A DNA stretch of 64,000 nucleotides from Polyangium sp. 15x6 (GTDB taxonomy: Bacteria; Myxococcota_A; Polyangia; Polyangiales; Polyangiaceae): positions 124,001 through 188,000 of the forward strand of contig NZ_JASBQE010000007.1 of the NCBI RefSeq assembly GCF_029960785.1, read 5' to 3'. The number at the start of each line of letters is the position of its first letter. Within the stretch, counting starts at the first letter, position 1. Both the position numbers and the translations under genes were made by a program. Below the pieces are notes generated by a model, which saw only the letters and a program-made list of their open reading frames with translations, did not search any database and was not told the DNA's origin. Below, one piece after another: positions 9,244 through 20,538 of the stretch.

Positions 9244-9298
9244 CGCGCAGCGGTAGGCCGCGCGGGCGCATCCAGGACGGAAGGACACGCCACGCGTC

Positions 9299-9937
9299 TT
9301 GCGCCCGGAAACGTCGTGCCATAGTTCGGGCGTCGTGCTCTGCCTGACCCGACCGACCGATCCCACCTGGGCTGCCGTGGCCCTCTCGGACCTCGCCACC
9401 TTGCTCCGGGATCACGCGCACTGCGAGATGAAGGCGGCGTCGAACGCTCTGTCGCTCGCGGCGCGGTGGCCGGAGCGGACGGAGGTTGCGCGCGCGCTCG
9501 TCGAGCTCGCCGAAGAGGAGCTGCGTCATTTCCGGGGCGTGCTCGACGAGCTCACCCGGCGTGGTCTCACGCTCGGCAAGCCCGAGGTCGACGTCTACGC
9601 GCATGAGCTGCGCAAGGCGATCGGCGTCGGTCGCAAGGGCGCGCCGGAGGATCCGCTCGTCGATCGGCTGCTCGTCGGCGCGGTGATCGAGGCGCGCTCG
9701 TGCGAGCGGTTTCGCCTGCTCTGCGAGGCCTTGCGGGCGCGCGGCGACGAGCCCGAGCTGCTCGCGTTCTACGAGGAGCTCTTCGCTTGCGAGGCGCGGC
9801 ACTACCGCACGTTCGTCGACCTCGCGACGAGCGTGAAGGCGGACGCGGCCGCCGTGCGCGCGCGCCTCGAAGAGATCGCGCGGGCCGAGGGGAGGCTCGT
9901 GGAGGTGCTCGGCAAAGAACCCACCGTTCACGGGTGA
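9299..9937 (+). CDS. miaE: tRNA-(ms2io6A)-hydroxylase-like protein (MiaE family)
   Basis: The protein is ferritin-like and carries diiron ligand motifs in the expected order: HAHCEMKAAS, AEEELRHF, EARSCERF and FACEARHYRTF. MiaE hydroxylates the isopentenyl side chain of modified A37 in tRNA. The frame is open from TTG at 9299 (AAGGAC lies 12 bp upstream), giving 212 residues. Comparison with the family start, a few residues before L-x-x-P-T-D-x-x-W, makes GTG at 9335 equally plausible (200 residues). It is followed 5 bp later by an unknown gene on the same strand, so the two are probably co-transcribed. Confidence 0.88.
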   Translation: MRPETSCHSSGVVLCLTRPTDPTWAAVALSDLATLLRDHAHCEMKAASNALSLAARWPERTEVARALVELAEEELRHFRGVLDELTRRGLTLGKPEVDVYAHELRKAIGVGRKGAPEDPLVDRLLVGAVIEARSCERFRLLCEALRARGDEPELLAFYEELFACEARHYRTFVDLATSVKADAAAVRARLEEIARAEGRLVEVLGKEPTVHG

Positions 9938-9942
9938 CGTAC

Positions 9943-11280
9943 ATGGATCTGCCTCCGCACGAGATCGATCGTCTGATCGCGCGAGCCACGGACGAGCTCC
10001 GCCAGAAGGAGCGCGCCTTCCGCGTCGAGGGACCCGCTCCGCGTGGCAACGTGCTCGAAGCCTTCCGCGCGGTGAGCACGCGCTCGATGTGGATCGAGCT
10101 CGGCGAGCGCGGCGCGAAGGATCCGATCCTCGCGGCCGCGCGCGCGCACGTCGCAGCGCTCACGATCACGCGCGTCACCTGGGCCGAGCGCGTGCGCCTC
10201 GCCGAGGCATGGCACGCGCCCACGATCGAGATCGAAGGTCCCGTGCCCGAGCGCGTGAGCCCGCGCGTGACGCTCGAACGTCTGCTCGACGAGACCGTCC
10301 CCGCGCGCCGCCACGTCCTCGCCGATGCGCTCACGCGTGGCGCGGGTGATCTCTCGGATGCCGCGCTCGTCCACGAGGAGCGCCGCGCCGAGGCGTTTCG
10401 CCGCCTCGGGATCGAGGACGTCGATACCCTCGAGATCCCCGTACAGCCTGCGGCCTCGCTCGCGCGCATCGCCGAGCGCCTGCTCGACGTGACGGCCGAG
10501 CTCATGCCGAAGCGCGCGCTGCGCTGGGACGACGCGCTCGCCGCGATGCTCGCGCGTGACGCCGGCGAGGGCTGGCCCGCGCGCCTCTCGCCGCGCTGGT
10601 TCCAGGAGCTCTTCGGCAAGACGGGCCTCTTCGAAGGCCTCTCGATCCCGCCGTTCCCGCTCCCGCGCCTCCTCGGCGCTGCCTCCTTCTCGCGCGCGCT
10701 CGCTCGCTTCGGCGAAGCCTTCGCCGAGGCCGACGTCCCGCGCGCCGCGCCCTTCGTGCTCGCGCGACCGCCCTTCGATCTTCGTCGCGCTCGCAGGGCC
10801 GCGCTCTTCGGCGCCTTGCCCACCGACCCCACGTTCGGCGTGCGGTCGCTCGGCCTCGGCCGATCGCGCGCGCGATCGCAAGCACAAGACGTCGCCCGCG
10901 CGCTCCTCTTCTCGCTCCGCCTCGACGCGGCGCGTGTCCTCCTTCGTGGCACGGTCACCCTCCCGCACCGCGCGCGGCGCGAGCGCTTCGAGGAGCTCAC
11001 CGATCGTGCCCTCGGCGCTTCGCTCCCCGGCGTGCTCGCGTTTGTCCTTCCCGCCTCCGATCCTCAGGATCCGACGCGCCTCGCGGGCGCGCTCCTCGCC
11101 CTCACGGATCGACGTGCGCTCCTCGAGCGCTTCGACGAAGACTGGTTCCAGAACCCGCGCGCGGCTCTCGCCTTGCGTGAGGAGCACACCGTCCTGCCGC
11201 GGGATCCGACGAGCCCCGAGGCCGCGATCGAGGCGGGCCTCGTCGAGCTCTCGCGCTCGCTCGCCGAGCTCTTCCGCTGA
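9943..11280 (+). CDS. Protein of unknown function, 445 residues
   Basis: I do not recognise this protein. It has no signal peptide or membrane segment. It is Arg/Ala/Glu-rich and largely helical, with a central proline-containing block near residues 225-240. The frame is open far upstream, but ATG at 9943 is chosen because it lies 5 bp after miaE rather than inside it and is followed by a plausible N-terminus (MDLPPHEIDRL). Codon use is like its neighbours. The tight spacing suggests co-transcription with miaE, and the VapBC-like pair follows within 45 bp. Confidence 0.75.
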   Translation: MDLPPHEIDRLIARATDELRQKERAFRVEGPAPRGNVLEAFRAVSTRSMWIELGERGAKDPILAAARAHVAALTITRVTWAERVRLAEAWHAPTIEIEGPVPERVSPRVTLERLLDETVPARRHVLADALTRGAGDLSDAALVHEERRAEAFRRLGIEDVDTLEIPVQPAASLARIAERLLDVTAELMPKRALRWDDALAAMLARDAGEGWPARLSPRWFQELFGKTGLFEGLSIPPFPLPRLLGAASFSRALARFGEAFAEADVPRAAPFVLARPPFDLRRARRAALFGALPTDPTFGVRSLGLGRSRARSQAQDVARALLFSLRLDAARVLLRGTVTLPHRARRERFEELTDRALGASLPGVLAFVLPASDPQDPTRLAGALLALTDRRALLERFDEDWFQNPRAALALREEHTVLPRDPTSPEAAIEAGLVELSRSLAELFR

Positions 11281-11325
11281 TGCGCGCTCGTGACTCCGGC
11301 CGCCCGATCCGGTAGGTATCGTGCC

Positions 11326-11607
11326 GTGGTGCAGAAGTACGGGATCCCCATCACCGACCTGCCGGGTCATTGCCTCGACGCCGTCGATGCGGCCGAACGC
11401 GTCCGCGCGCGCACGCTCGTCACGCGCGAGGGGCATCCGATCGCGGCCATCGTCCCGATGAGCGACCTCGACAAGATCGACCCGCCCGATCCTGCGGTCG
11501 ACGGCGTCGACCCGCTGCTCTCCTTGTGCGGCACGTGCCGCCACGACGAGTTCGTCGACTCGCTCCTCACCGACATCTCGCAGACCGGACTCTGGCGTCG
11601 GGGCTAG
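11326..11607 (+). CDS. Putative VapB/Phd-type antitoxin
   Basis: This small protein (93 residues from GTG 11326; an upstream GTG at 11290 would give 105) has the segment TREGHPIAAIVPMSDLDKI. That resembles the Phd/YefM-type N-terminal half, in which a residue strip contacts DNA and is followed by an acidic toxin-binding tail. GGTAGG lies about 8 bp before 11326. The stop is 5 bp before the PIN-domain gene, the normal antitoxin-toxin order. An antitoxin role is inferred from this layout; repeat operators were not found upstream. Confidence 0.65.
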   Translation: MVQKYGIPITDLPGHCLDAVDAAERVRARTLVTREGHPIAAIVPMSDLDKIDPPDPAVDGVDPLLSLCGTCRHDEFVDSLLTDISQTGLWRRG

Positions 11608-11612
11608 CGCGC

Positions 11613-12005
11613 GTGGGTTACCTCTTCGATACGGCCACGCTGGCCGAGGTCCTCCGCACGGTCCCTTCGCGGCTGCTCGTCAAGCGCCTCTCCGGCGTGC
11701 CCACCTCGGAGCGCTGGACGACGTCGATCACCGTCAGCCAGATCCTGATCGCCGCGCGCCGCACGAGGCACCCGAAGCTCATGCAGGACGTCATTCGTCT
11801 CGTCGCGGCGGTGAAGGTCGCGCCCTTCGACACGCTCGCGGCGCAGTCCTTCGCCAAGCTCCGCACGACCGTCGCGCCCGACGTCGACACCGACGACGTC
11901 ATGATCGCGGCCATCGCCGTCACGCACGACTTCACGCTCGTGACGCGCAGGCCCGCGGCGTTCCGCATCTATCCGCACCTGCGCGTCGAGGACTGGACGC
12001 TCTAG
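11613..12005 (+). CDS. PIN-domain protein (VapC-like) with degenerate active site
   Basis: The 130-residue protein has the PIN fold signature order: an FDTAT strand with D6, a TSITVSQIL segment, DDVMIAAIAV with D95, and LVTRRPAAF. VapC RNases normally use four acidic residues. Here the second is Gln (Q43 where Glu is expected) and the last (the Asp of the usual TRNxxDF) is Ala. RNase activity may therefore be lost or altered. GTG at 11613 lies 5 bp after the antitoxin stop. Confidence 0.75.
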   Translation: MGYLFDTATLAEVLRTVPSRLLVKRLSGVPTSERWTTSITVSQILIAARRTRHPKLMQDVIRLVAAVKVAPFDTLAAQSFAKLRTTVAPDVDTDDVMIAAIAVTHDFTLVTRRPAAFRIYPHLRVEDWTL

Positions 12006-12362
12006 CGACGGACAGGCGGGTTCGTCCGCGCGACCCCTTCCGTTCGTGGGTGTTCCGTCGGGGCCGACCTCGGACGGGACGCACTTTTTTCGGAAAACGG
12101 CAGGGCTCGGACCCGGCTCCTTTGCCCCCTTTCTGCCGCGCGCGGGTGGGCCTGCTTCCGGCGAACAAAAGGGCCCTTCCCGTTCCCTTCGTCACGTGCT
12201 AGTTGCCCCCGCGCCCATCGAGAGGGTGTCTTTTTGCCTCTCGCGCGGCCCGTGACGTTCGGAGGCTCTCTCCTCGGGATCAACCGAGGGTCATGACCCC
12301 TGGCCTCCCCGCCTCATCGAGCCGATCGAGACATCGAGGCCCTCCGGAGACCGCCGGATCCC
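12006..12362. other. 357-bp non-coding leader of the ATP synthase segment
   Basis: No credible coding frame is seen. It contains short homopolymer runs (a T-run near 12087 and another near 12231) and presumably the promoter for the downstream atp genes. I could not identify a clear -35/-10 pair. Confidence 0.5.
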
Positions 12363-12836
12363 GTGAACCACCTCGCCTCAGCCAAGCTCTTCGCCTCGGC
12401 GATCAACGTCGATTTCGACCCGACGTTCATCGCCCAGTTCATCCTCTTCACGACGTTCGTCGTCGTGCTGCGGCCCTTGCTCTTCGATCCGCTCCTGCGC
12501 GTGTTCGAGGAACGCGAGAAGCGCACCGAAGGCGCCAAGGTCGAGGCCCGCACGATGGACGCGAAGGCCGGCGACCTTCTCACGAGGTACGAGGCGGAGC
12601 TCGAGAAGATCCGGCGCGAGGCGAACGTCGAGCGCGAGAAGCTGCGCCGCGAGGCCAAGGAGCTCGAGACGAAGATCATGACCGAGGCGCGCGACGAGGC
12701 GGCGCGCATCCTCGAGACGGGCAAGGCGCGGATCGCCGCGGAGGTCGAGCAGATGAGGAAGGAACTGAAGGACGCGCAGCCGGCGCTCGCCGCCGAGATT
12801 GCGTCCCGGGTCCTCGGTCGGGAGGTCGGTCGATGA
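12363..12836 (+). CDS. atpF: ATP synthase F0 subunit b
   Basis: The product is 157 residues, the normal b-subunit length. One membrane segment (about 22-42, ending RPLLFDPLL) is followed by a long, highly charged coiled coil ([20 protein letters not shown] and onward) that forms the peripheral stalk. The start is GTG at 12363. Its stop overlaps the start of the second b-type gene (ATGA, 12833-12836), implying translational coupling. Confidence 0.93.
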   Translation: MNHLASAKLFASAINVDFDPTFIAQFILFTTFVVVLRPLLFDPLLRVFEEREKRTEGAKVEARTMDAKAGDLLTRYEAELEKIRREANVEREKLRREAKELETKIMTEARDEAARILETGKARIAAEVEQMRKELKDAQPALAAEIASRVLGREVGR

Positions 12837-13801
12837 TGTCGCGAAGGCTTGCGAAAGTCTTCTTCCCGCTCGCGGTGGGTCTCGCGGGCGCCTCGGCGTT
12901 CGCGCAGACGAACCCGAACCAGGGTTTGCCCGCGGGGCACCCGCCGCTCGACATCCCGCCCGGCCAGGCGCGGCCGGCGCCGGGGCAGATGCCCCGTCCG
13001 ATGCCGGGTGGCCAGCCGGGGCAGGCGATGCCGGGGCGCCCTGGTTTCCCGCCGGGAATGCAGCGGCAGCCGCAGCGCGCGCCTGCGCCGGCGCACGCCG
13101 AGGCGGGCGATCATGGCGGTGGGCACGGCGGGCATTGCCCCGGCCATGGCCCGCACGACGCCCCGCATTTCGACCAGATCAACTGGTGGCACGGCATGAT
13201 CGCCGTGAACAACGAGAAGGCGGTCCAGCCGGGCTTCGTGAACAAGCTCCTCTGGCGCTACGAGAACCACTCGGATCCCTGCGATCCGAAGAACGAGCCG
13301 CCGCCGTTCCTCGCGTCGATCCTGAACCTCGGCGTGCTCGGGTTCCTCCTCTACCGCTTCGGCAAGAAGCCGATCGGCGAGGCGCTCGTGAAGCGCAAGC
13401 AGTCGATCATGTCGGAGATCGACAACGCGGCGCGCCTGAAGAACGAGGCGCAGAAGCGGCTCGACGAGTACGAGAGCAAGTTCGAGCGGTTGGCCGAGAC
13501 GCTCGCCGTGGTGAAGGCCGAGTACGCGGCCCAGGCCGAGCTCGAGAAGAAGCACATCGTCGCCGAGGCCGAGGAGCGACGGGGGCGCATGCGCCGCGAC
13601 GCCGAGTTCCGCATCGAGCAAGAGCTCCGGACGGCGCGGATCGAGCTCATGCGCGAGGCGGTGCAGGGCGCGACGGCGGCGGCCGAGGACATCATCCGCA
13701 GCCGAACGGCGCAGGCCGATCTGGATCGGATGAGCGAGGACTACCTGACCTCGGTGCGTGAGGCGCTCGCTTCGAGCGGGCCTGCGGGAGGAGCGCGATG
13801 A
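12833..13801 (+). CDS. Second ATP synthase b-type subunit with signal peptide and Pro/His-rich extension
   Basis: This protein has 322 residues. Its C-terminal 165 residues are a normal b-type stalk: a membrane segment near 161-177 ([15 protein letters not shown]), then [13 protein letters not shown] and a coiled coil. The first 24 residues look like a cleavable signal peptide (ASAFAQ). They are followed by about 60 Pro/Gly/Met-rich residues and a His-rich block near 87-113 ([16 protein letters not shown]). A roughly 150-residue exported N-terminal extension on a b subunit is unusual. Four-base overlaps with both neighbours place it firmly in the operon. Confidence 0.9.
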   Translation: MMSRRLAKVFFPLAVGLAGASAFAQTNPNQGLPAGHPPLDIPPGQARPAPGQMPRPMPGGQPGQAMPGRPGFPPGMQRQPQRAPAPAHAEAGDHGGGHGGHCPGHGPHDAPHFDQINWWHGMIAVNNEKAVQPGFVNKLLWRYENHSDPCDPKNEPPPFLASILNLGVLGFLLYRFGKKPIGEALVKRKQSIMSEIDNAARLKNEAQKRLDEYESKFERLAETLAVVKAEYAAQAELEKKHIVAEAEERRGRMRRDAEFRIEQELRTARIELMREAVQGATAAAEDIIRSRTAQADLDRMSEDYLTSVREALASSGPAGGAR

Positions 13802-14340
13802 GCAGCGAGACGATCGCCAGGCGGTATGCGCGCGCGGTCTTCGAGCTCGGCAAGGAGCTCAAGAATCTGCCCGTGATCGCGCGGGACCTCGCGGATTTCT
13901 CGGCGAGCTTCGAGAAGTCGGACGAGCTCCGGATGGTCCTTTCGAGCCCGCTCATCGCGGAGGAACAGCGTGAGGCGCTCCTCAAGGAGGTCGGCCAGCG
14001 CATGAGCCTCTCCGAGACCGCGCTCTCGACGCTCCGCTTGCTCGCCAAGCGCAGGCGCCTCTCGGCGCTGCCGGACATGGTCCGTCAGCTTGAGAAGCTC
14101 GTGGACGAGGACGCGGGCACGCTCCGCGCGACGGTCACGAGCGCCGGTCCGCTCGGCGAGAGCTACCTTGCGAAACTCCGCGCCGAGCTCGAGAAATCGA
14201 CCGGCCGCAAGGTCGTCATCACGCACGTGCAGGATCCCTCGCTCATCGCAGGCATCGTCACCCGCATCGGCGACCGGGTGATCGACGGGAGCGTCAAAGC
14301 CCGCCTCGAGAGCTTCCGCGAGTCGCTGCTCCGCACCTAG
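13798..14340 (+). CDS. atpH: ATP synthase F1 subunit delta
   Basis: The 180-residue product has the delta/OSCP features: an N-terminal helical domain beginning [15 protein letters not shown], and a C-terminal strand-rich segment around [17 protein letters not shown] ending [14 protein letters not shown]. It links the b stalks to the alpha/beta head. The ATG overlaps the previous stop by four bases. Confidence 0.95.
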   Translation: MSSETIARRYARAVFELGKELKNLPVIARDLADFSASFEKSDELRMVLSSPLIAEEQREALLKEVGQRMSLSETALSTLRLLAKRRRLSALPDMVRQLEKLVDEDAGTLRATVTSAGPLGESYLAKLRAELEKSTGRKVVITHVQDPSLIAGIVTRIGDRVIDGSVKARLESFRESLLRT

Positions 14341-14347
14341 TCGATAG

Positions 14348-16207
<1,860 letters not shown>

Positions 16208-16210
16208 GCC

Positions 16211-17146
16211 GTGCCTTCGCTCAAAGCGATCCGCAAGCGCATCACCAGCGTCCGCTCGACGCAGAAGATCACGCGCGCGATGAAGATGGTTGCTGGCGCG
16301 CGGCTCAACCGCGCCCAGCAGCGCATCACCGAGCTGCGCCCCTACGCCATCAAGACGCAGGAGGTGCTCGCGGCGATCACGGCCTCTGCGCGCGCGGCGA
16401 GTGCGCAGGATGGCGGGCAAGACGTCCCTGCGGAGGCCGACGTCGTCCTCGAGCGTCCGCTCCACCCGCTGCTCGTCGAGCGTCCGGAGCGCCGCGTGAT
16501 GCTCCTGATCCTCACGAGTGATCGTGGCCTCTGCGGCGCGTTCAACACGAACATCAACAAGCGCGCCGAGCGCGAGTGGAAGAGCCGCGTCGAGCAGGGG
16601 CAGGAGGTGATCATGAAGGTCATCGGCCGCAAAGGCCGTGACTACATGAGCCGCCGCAACGCTCCGAACCTCGGCTACCTCCCGGGCGTCTGGGAGAAGC
16701 TCGCCCTCGAGACGGCGCAGCGCGTGGGCAAGGAGATCCTCGATCCCTTCCTCAAGGGCGAGGTCGACAGCATTTACGTCATCTACAACGAGTTCAAGAG
16801 CGCGGTCACGCAGCAGGTCGTGGTCGAGCGCCTCTTGCCCGTTCGTCCGCTCGCGGAGGGCGAGCAGGCCGAGGGGACGTCGGCGACCGAGTTCATCTTC
16901 GAGCCGAGCCGCGAGGCGCTGCTCGACGTGCTCGCGCCGATGTACGTCGACATCTCGCTCCTGCGCGCGCTCTACGAGTCGATGGCGAGCGAGTTCGGCG
17001 CGAAGCTCACGGCGATGGACGCGGCCACGAAGAACGCGAAGGAAATGGTCGAGCGCTTGACGCTCGAATACAACCGCGCGCGTCAGGCTGCGATCACCAA
17101 GGAGCTCATGGAGATCATCGGTGGCAGCGAGGCGCTGAAGGACTAG
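16211..17146 (+). CDS. atpG: ATP synthase F1 subunit gamma
   Basis: The 311-residue product begins with the classic gamma N-terminus (LKAIRKRITSVRSTQKI, then AMKMVAGARLNRAQ), carries LTSDRGLCGAFN in the middle and ends with the conserved helix KEMVERLTLEYNRARQA. It forms the rotor shaft. GTG at 16211 follows the atpA stop by 3 bp. The genes expected next (beta, epsilon) are absent; a YciO-type gene follows instead. Confidence 0.96.
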   Translation: MPSLKAIRKRITSVRSTQKITRAMKMVAGARLNRAQQRITELRPYAIKTQEVLAAITASARAASAQDGGQDVPAEADVVLERPLHPLLVERPERRVMLLILTSDRGLCGAFNTNINKRAEREWKSRVEQGQEVIMKVIGRKGRDYMSRRNAPNLGYLPGVWEKLALETAQRVGKEILDPFLKGEVDSIYVIYNEFKSAVTQQVVVERLLPVRPLAEGEQAEGTSATEFIFEPSREALLDVLAPMYVDISLLRALYESMASEFGAKLTAMDAATKNAKEMVERLTLEYNRARQAAITKELMEIIGGSEALKD

Positions 17147-17241
17147 GTCCTTCCTCGCCCCGCTCCGCACGTGGGGCGCGTCGCTCGGACGCGCCGAGCC
17201 GCGCCCCACGGCCCGCAGTCCTCACCTCTCGAGCCGCACCC

Positions 17242-17853
17242 GTGGCCATCCTCCTGCCCATCAACCCTGAGCACCCCGAGCCTCGCAAGATCCGACGCGC
17301 CGTCGAGATCCTGGAGAAGGGCGGCGTCATCGCTTACCCGACGGACACCGTCTACGGGCTCGGCTGCGACCTCTTCAACAAGCAGGCGATCGAGACGCTC
17401 TACCAGATCAAGGGGATGCAGCGAGACAAGAACCTCGCCTTCATCTGCCCGGATCTCGGGGACATCGCGCGATATGCGATCGTCGAGAACGCGGCCTACC
17501 GCGTGCTCAAGCGCTTCTTGCCCGGCCCGTATTGCTTTGTGCTCCAAGCAACGCGGGAGGTGCCGAAGATCGTGCAGATGAACAAGAAGACCGTGGGCAT
17601 CCGCGTGCCTTCGCACCCCGTCACGCTCGCGATCGTGCGTGAGCTCGGTCGTCCGATCATCAGCACGACCGCGGCGCCCCCCGGCGAGGATCCCATGGTC
17701 GATCCCTGGGAGATCAAGGAGCGCTTCCCCGGCCTCGAGCTCGTCCTCGACGCCGGCGCCGGCGGCACCCTGCCCACGACCGTCGTCGATCTCAGCGAAG
17801 GCGACGTGCACATCCTGCGCGAGGGCGCAGGGCCCATCGACGAGCTCGTTTGA
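17242..17853 (+). CDS. YciO/YrdC/Sua5-domain protein (threonylcarbamoyl-AMP synthase-like)
   Basis: The 203-residue protein has the YrdC fold signature: GGVIAYPTDTVYGLGCD near 26-42, YQIKGMQRDKNLAFIC, LPGPYCFVL, VGIRVPSHP and PIISTTAAPP. YrdC/Sua5 makes threonylcarbamoyl-AMP for the t6A37 modification of tRNA. The DKNLAF segment is more like the YciO branch, whose exact role is less clear. The start is GTG at 17242. It converges on the penicillin-binding protein gene. Confidence 0.88.
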   Translation: MAILLPINPEHPEPRKIRRAVEILEKGGVIAYPTDTVYGLGCDLFNKQAIETLYQIKGMQRDKNLAFICPDLGDIARYAIVENAAYRVLKRFLPGPYCFVLQATREVPKIVQMNKKTVGIRVPSHPVTLAIVRELGRPIISTTAAPPGEDPMVDPWEIKERFPGLELVLDAGAGGTLPTTVVDLSEGDVHILREGAGPIDELV

Positions 17854-17868
17854 GCTCGAACGAACGCC

Positions 17869-17884
17869 GGAGCCTCAAGGCTCC
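17869..17884. terminator. Short hairpin between convergent genes
   Basis: GGAGCC-TCAA-GGCTCC forms a 6-bp perfect stem with a tetraloop. It begins 16 bp after the YciO-type stop and overlaps the stop codon of the convergent PBP gene. There is no T-run, so it is a weak bidirectional terminator candidate. Confidence 0.4.
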
Positions 17885-20496
17885 TTGGCGTGCTCTCCTT
17901 CGCCCTCGCCGGGCGGACCCTCCTGCTTCAGCGTCGGCACCGGGATGACCGGGAGCGGCTCCTCCGCGCCCGCCTCCGCGCCCTCTTCGGCGGCGCCCGT
18001 CTCCGCGTCCGCCTCGCCGTCCGGCGCTGCGTCGACGCCCGCGTCGGGCGAGGTGTCCTTCAAGAACACCTCGTCGACCGCGTTCTCCTGCCCCTCGTAC
18101 GCGAGCAGGCCCGTCTCCGGATCGATCTGCTTGTGCTCGAGGCCCGCGGGCTCGGTTGGCGTGCGCTTCGGTTTGCCCGCGTGCGCCTCGCGCATGAAGT
18201 CCACGAACGCGGGCAGCGACGCGACCGCGCCCGTCTCGCCCGCGCCGAGCGGCGCTGCGTCGTCGAAGCCCGTCCACACCGCGCACGCGATGTCCATCGA
18301 GTACCCGACGAACCACGCGTCCTTCGACTGGTTGCTCGTCCCGGTCTTGCCGGCGATCCATCGATCGAGCGCCTTCGCGCGTGTCGCCGTGCCTCGCTCC
18401 ACCACGGACCGGAGCAGGCTGTTCACCAGGAACGCCTCTTCCTCGGTGAGCACGCGCTTCGGCTCCGGCTCCGCGTCGAGCTGGATGTCGACCCCGTTCG
18501 GCCCGGTGATCCGCGTGATGAGCCGCGGCTTCTTGTACTCGCCGCCTGCGGCGAACGCAGCGTATGCCGCGGCCATCTCGCGCGGCGTCACCTCGTAGGC
18601 GCCGAGCGCGAGCGACAGATCGGCGCCGAGCTTCGACTCGATCCCGAGGTCCTGCGCGAACGTCATCACGTTCGCCGGACCGAGCTCCTGGATCGACCAC
18701 ACCGCGGCCACGTTCACGCTGTGCGAGAGCGCCTCGCGCAGACGCGCCGGCGTCTTCCCTTCGCTCTCGTCGTAGTTGTTCGGCTGGTAGCCCTTCAGCG
18801 CTGCGGGGTTCGTCTCCAGCAACGTGGCCGGCGTGAGCTTGCGCGTGTGGATCCCGTACGCGTAGACGAACGGCTTGAACGTCGAGCCCGGCTGCCTCCT
18901 CGAAAGCGTCCGATCGAGCCCGGCGCGCACGCCCTCGTAGCCTCCGACGAGCGCCACGATGTCGCGCGTCGCGACGTCGATCGCCACGAGCGCCGATTGC
19001 GGACCGAGCTCGAGCCGCAGCCCCGCGGGCTGCGCCTTCTCCTTCGGCGTTTGCTCCGGCGGCGGCTCCTCGTGCGGCTCGGGCGCGCCTTGACGCGGAT
19101 CCGCGGCCGACGCGGCGGCCTCCTTCGGATCCACGAGGCTCACGCGCAGCACCTTGCCGACCTTCGCGAACTGGCTCGGCAGGAGATCCTTCGGGTTGTA
19201 CCGACTCTTCCCACGCAGATCGACCGCGCCCGAGAGCGCGCCGATCCGCACGAACAAGAGCCCCTTGGCGTCGTCGTGTCCCGTCACCACGCCCGCGTAC
19301 ACGCGATGACCACTCGGCTTCGGCGCGCCTTCGAACGCGGGCGGCTCGCGTTTGCCCGGCGCGAGCGGCGCGACCATGTTGTGCCGCTTCAGGTACGCGT
19401 CGAGGCTCGACCGCACCGCGCCGCGCGCCTTCGACTGCAGCGTCGGATCGATCGTCGTCGTGATCGTGTAGCCGCCGCGATCCGCGTCCGACCCCACGAG
19501 CGCGCGCAGCGTACGCTTCGCCTCCTCGACGACCTCGGGCGCCAGCTCGCGCATCTCTTCCTGCGCGGGCGCGAGGTTCACCTCTTCCGCGCGAGCGGCC
19601 TCCACCTCTTCCGCCGTCGCGAAACCCTTCGCGAGCATCTGCCCGAGCACGTACTCGCGTCGCTTCTTCGCGCGCTCGAGGCTCACGCGCGGCGAGTAGA
19701 TGCCCGGCCCCTTCACGATGCCCGCGAGGAGCGCGGCCTGCGCGAGCGTCGCCTCGCGGATCGACTTGCCGAAGTAGTACCGACAAGCCTCCTCGATCCC
19801 GTAGCGCCCGTGCCCGAAGTAGATGTGGTTCAGGTAGAGCCCGAGGATCTCGTTCTTCGTGAGCTCCTGCTCGATGCGGCGCGCGAGGATGACCTCCTTC
19901 ATCTTCCGGTCGAACGTGCGCTCGGACGTGAGCAGCACGTTCTTCACGACCTGCTGCGTGATCGTGCTCGCGCCCTGCTTCGCGCTCGCGCCGCGCAGGT
20001 TCTTGTAGAGCGCGCGAAGCATCCCCGGATAGTCGAGCCCCTTGTGCTCGTAGAAGGCCGCGTCCTCCGCGGCGAGCGCCGCGTAGCGCACGTGCGCTGG
20101 CAAGGACTCGACGTCGACGATCGTGCGCCGCTCGACGAACAGCTCGCCGAGCACCACCTGACCGCCACGCGCGAGCACGCGCGTCACCTGCGGCGGCCTG
20201 TAGCTCTTGAGCTCCTCCGTCGACGGCAGGTCCGCCTCGTAGTGCCGGATCGTCAGCGCGACGCCGAGCATCGCCGCCGCCGCGAGCAGCACGATCGCGA
20301 TCCCCCCGCGCCGGGCCCAGCGCTGGATCGCTCGCTTGCGCCTCCGCGCGGCGCGCCGCTTCTCGCGCTCCTCGTCGGTGGTGCTGTTCGCCTCGCTCGG
20401 CGCTCCGGGCGTGCTGTTCGCCTCGTTCGGCGCCGCGGGCGAGCTCTTCCTCGCGTCGCTACCGTTCTGCTCTTCGGAGGGGCGATCGGCCGGCAT
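17875..20496 (-). CDS. Bifunctional class A penicillin-binding protein (PBP1A type)
   Basis: The 873-residue product has a charged, Asn/Ser/Glu-rich cytoplasmic tail, a single membrane anchor (about 65-82) and a GT51 glycosyltransferase domain with AAEDAAFYEHKGLDYPG and KQGASTITQQVVKN. A linker/OB-like region leads to a transpeptidase with STFK near 535 (catalytic Ser), SHSVN near 590 and KTGTSN near 715. It polymerises and cross-links peptidoglycan. The C-terminus is acidic and Pro/Ala/Glu-rich. The N-terminal tail contains a duplicated EANST segment encoded by a near-perfect direct repeat around 20383-20430. Confidence 0.95.
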   Translation of the reverse strand: MPADRPSEEQNGSDARKSSPAAPNEANSTPGAPSEANSTTDEEREKRRAARRRKRAIQRWARRGGIAIVLLAAAAMLGVALTIRHYEADLPSTEELKSYRPPQVTRVLARGGQVVLGELFVERRTIVDVESLPAHVRYAALAAEDAAFYEHKGLDYPGMLRALYKNLRGASAKQGASTITQQVVKNVLLTSERTFDRKMKEVILARRIEQELTKNEILGLYLNHIYFGHGRYGIEEACRYYFGKSIREATLAQAALLAGIVKGPGIYSPRVSLERAKKRREYVLGQMLAKGFATAEEVEAARAEEVNLAPAQEEMRELAPEVVEEAKRTLRALVGSDADRGGYTITTTIDPTLQSKARGAVRSSLDAYLKRHNMVAPLAPGKREPPAFEGAPKPSGHRVYAGVVTGHDDAKGLLFVRIGALSGAVDLRGKSRYNPKDLLPSQFAKVGKVLRVSLVDPKEAAASAADPRQGAPEPHEEPPPEQTPKEKAQPAGLRLELGPQSALVAIDVATRDIVALVGGYEGVRAGLDRTLSRRQPGSTFKPFVYAYGIHTRKLTPATLLETNPAALKGYQPNNYDESEGKTPARLREALSHSVNVAAVWSIQELGPANVMTFAQDLGIESKLGADLSLALGAYEVTPREMAAAYAAFAAGGEYKKPRLITRITGPNGVDIQLDAEPEPKRVLTEEEAFLVNSLLRSVVERGTATRAKALDRWIAGKTGTSNQSKDAWFVGYSMDIACAVWTGFDDAAPLGAGETGAVASLPAFVDFMREAHAGKPKRTPTEPAGLEHKQIDPETGLLAYEGQENAVDEVFLKDTSPDAGVDAAPDGEADAETGAAEEGAEAGAEEPLPVIPVPTLKQEGPPGEGEGEHAKEP

Positions 20497-20538
20497 GGTG
20501 GGTGTCTCGGAAACGCCGAGCGCGCTTCGGATCGTCCG

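Noticed and set aside
12150-12362. Specific -35/-10 promoter for the atp segment
   Set aside because: Several partial matches but none with convincing spacing; not reported as a site.
12203-12832. Upstream extension of the b' subunit frame
   Set aside because: It overlaps the b subunit gene out of frame; the ATG at 12833 starts a clean signal peptide and overlaps the previous stop in ATGA.
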